From: Paraburkholderia phosphatilytica
Lineage (GTDB): Bacteria; Pseudomonadota; Gammaproteobacteria; Burkholderiales; Burkholderiaceae
Assembly (NCBI RefSeq): GCF_003443895.1
Contig: NZ_QQOA01000026.1
Location: 1 to 64,000, forward strand
Direction of reading: 5' to 3'
Length of the DNA stretch: 64,000 bases
Part shown: positions 60,066-64,000 of the stretch, in pieces
How positions within the stretch are numbered: the first letter of the stretch is position 1
Layout: every line of letters begins with the position of its first letter
Notes under the pieces: generated by a model
Databases searched by the model: none
What the model was told of the DNA's origin: nothing
The model's input: only the letters and a program-made list of their open reading frames with translations
Position numbers and translations under genes: made by a program

Positions 60066-61280
60066 CTAAAGACCGGATTCTTCGAATGCGTCCCGATAAC
60101 GACATGCGAGACCGGCAGCCGTATCGCGCATCAGTGTCGCGTCAGTCTGCAATGCGGCGCCGATCGCGTCTGCGACGCCGTCCACGTCAGTTGTCGCCGC
60201 GATGTGTTGCGGTTCCCATGTCGCTGCGAAGGCCGCCTGTTTTAACGTGTGCTGCGCGCCGTTCATAGGGACGAGATTGACGCGCGGCCGCGCGAACGCC
60301 ATCGCGACGATTCGTCCGTGCAGGCTTCCGCCGCAATAGACGCGAGCGTGTGCGATCAGCGCGCAGATGTCCCAGAGATTCAGCGAAAGGAACAGGTGAA
60401 ACGGTATGCCATACAGGAGCGTGTCGAGCCGGCGGTAGACATCGAGATCGTCGTGCCACGGCGCGGCGCCCGCGCGAAACATCACGATGCCGAGTCCTTC
60501 TGTTTTAGCGGTGCGCCGGATCTGATGGGCGAGGGCGTCGAGCGTGGCATCGTAGCCGAAGGTGGCGTCGAATTGCAGGGCGACGTAGCCTCGCGGAAAC
60601 GCGTGGAGCACCGATTGCACTTCGCCGTGTGCAGCCCGTGCGCGAATCTCGTCGCCGAACAGCTCGGCGACCATCACAGCGGAATCCGGCACGAGCGGTG
60701 CATCGATGCCCGCGGCGCGCAACTGCGCCTGCGTCTGCCGATCGCGCACGCTGATGTGGCTCGCGTGCCTGATTTTGTCGATCACTTCGTTGCGGAACGC
60801 CGGCTCACGCTGGTCCAAACCCGCGCCGCCAACGGCGTGAAGAGCGATATCCTGCACCCGTACCTGCGGAAACGAATCAGCCGAAATCACATATGGCGCA
60901 CGCGATGCCGTACCGAACTTTGTTCGCGCCCATGCAAGCGGATCGCGTCGCCATTGATCCTCTTCCGCGATCACTGCGTGCACCTGCTCTGGCGGTGCGA
61001 GCATGACCGCGGCTTCCCACGCGTTGCAGGTGAGCAGTTCGCCGCCGGCATGAATGACGTTCAGCTGCTCTTGATGCGAGCGCGCGGCGAGATCGCCGAA
61101 CGCGCAGACGGCGTGGCCACCCCATGCGCGCAGATCGCGTGTGACGAGTCCGGCATGAAGCACACGTCGACGCGTAAGCATCCGTTCGACGATATGCGGA
61201 AACAGCAGGTCGCCGAAATTGTGACGGTCGAATGCGCCGAACAGGACCGTGCGTGTCCGGCGGTTTGAATGATCGGGCAT
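60066..61280 (-). CDS. Polysaccharide pyruvyl transferase family protein
   Basis: 404 aa. N-terminal VLFGAFDRHNFGDLLFPHIVERML is the usual opening with the Asn-x-Gly-Asp turn, and VYCGGSLHGRIVAMAFARPRV is the second conserved block with the His. These enzymes transfer pyruvate ketals or act as glycosyltransferase-like proteins on exopolysaccharide. The start is uncertain: 61280 (MPDHSNRR) is used, 61319 and 61337 are in-frame alternatives. It lies 72 nt after the 90-aa unknown gene on the same strand. Confidence 0.82.
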   Translation of the reverse strand: MPDHSNRRTRTVLFGAFDRHNFGDLLFPHIVERMLTRRRVLHAGLVTRDLRAWGGHAVCAFGDLAARSHQEQLNVIHAGGELLTCNAWEAAVMLAPPEQVHAVIAEEDQWRRDPLAWARTKFGTASRAPYVISADSFPQVRVQDIALHAVGGAGLDQREPAFRNEVIDKIRHASHISVRDRQTQAQLRAAGIDAPLVPDSAVMVAELFGDEIRARAAHGEVQSVLHAFPRGYVALQFDATFGYDATLDALAHQIRRTAKTEGLGIVMFRAGAAPWHDDLDVYRRLDTLLYGIPFHLFLSLNLWDICALIAHARVYCGGSLHGRIVAMAFARPRVNLVPMNGAQHTLKQAAFAATWEPQHIAATTDVDGVADAIGAALQTDATLMRDTAAGLACRYRDAFEESGL

Positions 61281-61352
61281 GAGGGGCGAGTGCGGCGCAA
61301 CCACAGGAACTGACCGCATTCGATGGTACCGCTGCAAGCCAGCCCGCGTCGC

Positions 61353-61625
61353 TCAACGCGCGAGCGTCGAACTCACCCTGATCGCGAGAATCGCGCGGAT
61401 CGCCGCGAGCGACTGTCTGGCGACATCCGTTGGCGTATGCGGGAGCACGTCTGGAAACGCGGGCGGCACGACACCCAGGCGTCGGCACACCGCGGAGAGC
61501 CACGGCTTGTCGGGCCCTTCGCATTGCGACACCGCGGCGGCGATCGCGGCATCGCCGACCTGCCGCCGCAGCCATTCGAGCGTCTGCCGATCCTTCTCGT
61601 TGACCACCCTGACCAGATGTTCCAT
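61353..61625 (-). CDS. Small protein of unknown function (90 aa)
   Basis: Starts MEHLVRVVNEKDRQTLEWLR. Two helical parts: a charged N-terminus (LRRQVGDAAIAAAVSQCEGPDKPWL) and an Ala/Arg/Ile-rich C-terminus. A single Cys-Glu-Gly-Pro and a Cys-Arg-Arg are visible. GGGGA lies 6 nt before the ATG at 61625. No domain recognised. It is in line with the pyruvyl transferase, so it might be an accessory protein of that locus. Confidence 0.5.
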   Translation of the reverse strand: MEHLVRVVNEKDRQTLEWLRRQVGDAAIAAAVSQCEGPDKPWLSAVCRRLGVVPPAFPDVLPHTPTDVARQSLAAIRAILAIRVSSTLAR

Positions 61626-61745
61626 GAACGTCCCCGGGTACCACGCACATGTCGTTGTTGACGTGGATGATCGGTCAGTAACGGGGAACGGCGATGGGCG
61701 GTAACGCACATTGCGAATGCAAAAGCGGCAGAAGGATCGGGCGCG

Positions 61746-62921
61746 CTAGTCGATCGCGGCCCTCGCCGCGGGCGTCTTGTCCTTGAGACCGGTTCGCACT
61801 ATCTCGATCAGCCGGTCGACGTCATCGATCGTGTTGAACATCGCGAACGACACGCGGATGCCGCCACGCTCCGGCGTCACACGAACGTCGTTGCGCGCGA
61901 AGTAGTCGGCCCATTTTTCGACCGGCAGCGCCATCACGTAGATGTGATTGCGCCGGCCGCGTTCGCGCGGGCCCACGACCTTGACGTCGAGGTCGTCCAG
62001 CCGGGACAGCAGACGGTCGCCCAGTTCGTTCACGTGCGCCTGGATCTCCGCCACGCCGACGCTTTCGATCAGTTCGATCGCGGCCTCCAGCGCATGGAGA
62101 TCCGGCAGGTTCAGGTTGCCGGTCTCAAAGCGCAGCGCGTCGTTGCGCGTCGCCATATCGTCCGCGCGAGCGATGTAGTCCGCGGGCGGATGCGCCATGC
62201 TCGACATCGCCAGATACGCGGGCTGCAGTTCGTCGAGACCGTCGGCCACATACAGCACGCCCAGCCCCTGCGGAACCAGTAGCCCTTTGTGCGTCCCCGC
62301 GGCCAGCACCGAAATGTTGAGCGCTTTCACGTCGACCGGAATCACGCCGACCGACTGCATCGCATCCACCACGAGGTAGAGGCCGCGCTCCTTGCACAGC
62401 TTTCCAATCGACATCAGGTCGTGCACCTGACCGGCGTGAAAGGTCACGTGCGACAAGGTCACGACCTTCGTGCGCGCATCGATGTACGGTTCGAACGTCT
62501 TCGCGGTCGCGATCTCGTTGTCCTTCAGCGGCGCGAAGCGCACTTCGACGCCCTTGCGGTGCAGGTTGAGCCACGCATAGGCGTTGTTCGGATGGTCGCC
62601 TTCGATCAGCACCACGTTGTCGCCAGCGGTGAGGGGCACCGCGTTCGCCGCGATATTCAGACTTTCGGAGGTGTTCTTCGTGAACGCAATCTCCGAAGCT
62701 GACGCGTTGAAGAAACGCGCAACACGCGCGCGGGTTGCCTCGGCGCGGCGCAGCCAGACGGGTTTAGGGCCGGCGTTCTGGAAACCCTCCGACAGAAACG
62801 CGGCAAGCGCGTCGCGCACCTTGAGCGACAGCGGCGTCTGGTGTGCGGAGTCCAGGTAGAGCTGGCGTCTCGTCACGGGGAACTGTTCGCGGAGGACAGT
62901 GAGTTTTTCGGGCGAAATCAT
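61746..62921 (-). CDS. Class V aminotransferase-fold protein (selenocysteine-lyase/cysteine-desulfurase-like)
   Basis: 391 aa, fold-type I PLP enzyme. Blocks: FTKNTSESLNIAANAV, EGDHPNNAYAWLNL, LSHVTFHAGQVHDL, VVDAMQSVGVIPVDVKAL and the PLP-Lys in LAAGTHKGLLVPQGLGVLYV. It belongs to the class V group with isopenicillin-N epimerase-like and kynureninase-like members; substrate unknown. An in-frame GTG 4 codons upstream is a possible alternative start. Confidence 0.88.
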   Translation of the reverse strand: MISPEKLTVLREQFPVTRRQLYLDSAHQTPLSLKVRDALAAFLSEGFQNAGPKPVWLRRAEATRARVARFFNASASEIAFTKNTSESLNIAANAVPLTAGDNVVLIEGDHPNNAYAWLNLHRKGVEVRFAPLKDNEIATAKTFEPYIDARTKVVTLSHVTFHAGQVHDLMSIGKLCKERGLYLVVDAMQSVGVIPVDVKALNISVLAAGTHKGLLVPQGLGVLYVADGLDELQPAYLAMSSMAHPPADYIARADDMATRNDALRFETGNLNLPDLHALEAAIELIESVGVAEIQAHVNELGDRLLSRLDDLDVKVVGPRERGRRNHIYVMALPVEKWADYFARNDVRVTPERGGIRVSFAMFNTIDDVDRLIEIVRTGLKDKTPAARAAID

Positions 62922-62978
62922 GGGTAGTCTCACTTCAGGGTGTGCTCAATGAGCGATCGGCAAGTGACCAAAGCGCGC

Positions 62979-64000
62979 TCAACGGGCTTCCGGCCTCGGT
63001 TGATCGAGCACGACATCGACAACATGGCGTTCGATGACCGGCGCCGCGCCGCGAACGGCGGCGCGCTTCGCTTCCCACCTCGCGATGACCGCGGACGCGA
63101 TGCTGTTGCCGACCACGTTCGTGACCGTGCGTCCCATGTCGATGAAGGTATCGGCCGCGAGCAGCAGCGCGACGCCTTCCGCGGGAATGCCGAACAGCGG
63201 CAGCGTGGCCGCGACGACGACGATGGACGCGCGCGGCACGCCGGCAATGCCTTTGCTCGATACGAGCATCACCAGCAACATGCCCAGCTGCTGCGCGAAC
63301 GACATGTGGATGCCATAGGCCTGCAGCAGGAATACCGACGCGAACGCCTGATACATCATCGAGCCGTCCGCGTTGAACGAGTACGCAAGCGGCAGCACGA
63401 ACGACGTGATCCGGTTCGGGATGCCAAATTTCTCGAGCTGTTCGAGCATCTTCGGAAAGGTGGCTTCGCTGCTCGACGTCGAGAACGCGATCAGCATCGG
63501 TTCCTTGACCATGCCGAGCAGGCGGAACACCTGCGGGCCGAGGAACGCAAAGCCGATTGCGATCAGCAACGCGATGAGCAGCAGCATGCCGCTGTACACG
63601 CCGCCGATGAACTTGCCGTAGGTGGCGAGCACGCCCAGGCCTTGCAGCGTAATGGTGGATGCGACGGCCGCGAATACGCCGACCGGCGCGAACCGCATCA
63701 CGAAGTCGGTCACTTTCAGCATGACCTTGAACGCCCCTTCGATGGTGACGGCAAGGCTCCGGAGAGTCGGCTCCCTGTCGCCGAACGTGGCGATCGCGAA
63801 GCCGAAGAACAGCGCGAACACGAGGATCGCGATGATGTCGTTCTGCGACATCGCGAGGAAGATGCTTTGCGGCACGATATGCGACACGAAGTTCTTCAGG
63901 CTGAACGCGGCCGTGCTGACTTCCGGCGCGCCGGCTTCCGCGTGTGGCGGCGCGACGCCGAGGCCAAGCCCCATCGCGTTGGACAGGACGAGACCGAGCA
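62979..64000 (-). CDS. Dicarboxylate/amino acid:cation symporter (DAACS family), N-terminus beyond window
   Basis: The frame is open to the window edge, so the N-terminal region is missing; about 340 C-terminal residues are present. DAACS hallmarks: STSSSEATFPKMLEQLEKFG, PLAYSFNADGSMMYQAFASVF, KGIAGVPRASIVVVAATLP and DTFIDMGRTVTNVVGNSIAS. DctA/GltP proteins import C4-dicarboxylates or glutamate/aspartate with H+ or Na+. It lies 57 nt before the aminotransferase on the same strand, so the pair may handle an amino acid. Confidence 0.92.
   Translation of the reverse strand, partial: LGLVLSNAMGLGLGVAPPHAEAGAPEVSTAAFSLKNFVSHIVPQSIFLAMSQNDIIAILVFALFFGFAIATFGDREPTLRSLAVTIEGAFKVMLKVTDFVMRFAPVGVFAAVASTITLQGLGVLATYGKFIGGVYSGMLLLIALLIAIGFAFLGPQVFRLLGMVKEPMLIAFSTSSSEATFPKMLEQLEKFGIPNRITSFVLPLAYSFNADGSMMYQAFASVFLLQAYGIHMSFAQQLGMLLVMLVSSKGIAGVPRASIVVVAATLPLFGIPAEGVALLLAADTFIDMGRTVTNVVGNSIASAVIARWEAKRAAVRGAAPVIERHVVDVVLDQPRPEAR

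Noticed and set aside
1..64000. CRISPR arrays, tRNA or rRNA genes, prophage or insertion-sequence transposase
   Set aside because: No spaced direct repeats, no cloverleaf-like or rRNA-like stretches and no transposase-like proteins were seen; the only mobile trace is the intron end at the left edge.

Overview
The window is GC-rich and tightly packed with genes. Three paralogous Burkholderia-type trimeric porins, many LysR and GntR regulators each sitting beside a catabolic cassette, and a rhlABC rhamnolipid locus all point to a member of the Burkholderiaceae (Burkholderia, Paraburkholderia or Caballeronia), probably an accessory-rich replicon. I saw no rRNA, tRNA or CRISPR.

Layout. 1-125: the 5' end of a group II intron (minus strand, running out of the window) sits just downstream of the terminator of a small acidic-tailed protein. 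564-2645: lrgA/lrgB-type holin-like pair and an intradiol ring-cleavage dioxygenase. 2673-4871: a small unknown protein, then a LysR regulator divergent from a carboxymuconolactone-decarboxylase-like protein and a mandelonitrile-lyase-like cupin. 4866-6043: a 15-bp tandem repeat that encodes consecutive Met-Lys-Gly-Arg-stop mini-ORFs, then a receiver-less CheB with a zinc ribbon. 6078-13934: a MocR regulator divergent from an amino-acid permease / FAD oxidoreductase / binding protein / EutB-EutC operon. 13971-24120 (minus): a sugar-acid operon made of porin, DapA-family aldolase, iron alcohol dehydrogenase, a fused four-carbon-acid kinase::PdxA enzyme, Na+/solute symporter, sialidase-like protein, DeoR regulator and SDR.

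24452-28217: a small unknown protein, PiT phosphate transporter, NAD(P)-binding epimerase-like protein and glutathione S-transferase. 28269-38649: two GntR regulators with VOC protein, three MFS carriers, MmgE/PrpD protein, SDR and porin. 38762-42189: LysR, non-canonical SDR, class II aldolase and TauE/SafE exporter. 42278-51543: a probable uronate/aldarate unit with FCD GntR, DapA-family enzyme, IlvD/Edd dehydratase, porin, uronate dehydrogenase and a DctPQM TRAP transporter. Its promoters share a TTGACAAC-containing operator-like motif. 51658-55965: LysR, CoA-transferase, crotonase-fold protein and MFS carrier. 55970-59687 (minus): rhlA, an isoprenylcysteine-methyltransferase-like membrane protein, rhlB and rhlC in one overlapping operon. 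60066-64000 (minus): polysaccharide pyruvyl transferase, an unknown 90-aa protein, class V aminotransferase and a dicarboxylate:cation symporter truncated by the window edge.

Much of the window is modular catabolism: regulator, uptake (porin plus MFS, TRAP or SSS carrier) and a few enzymes for a sugar acid or carboxylic acid. The rhamnolipid locus is the main secondary-metabolite system.
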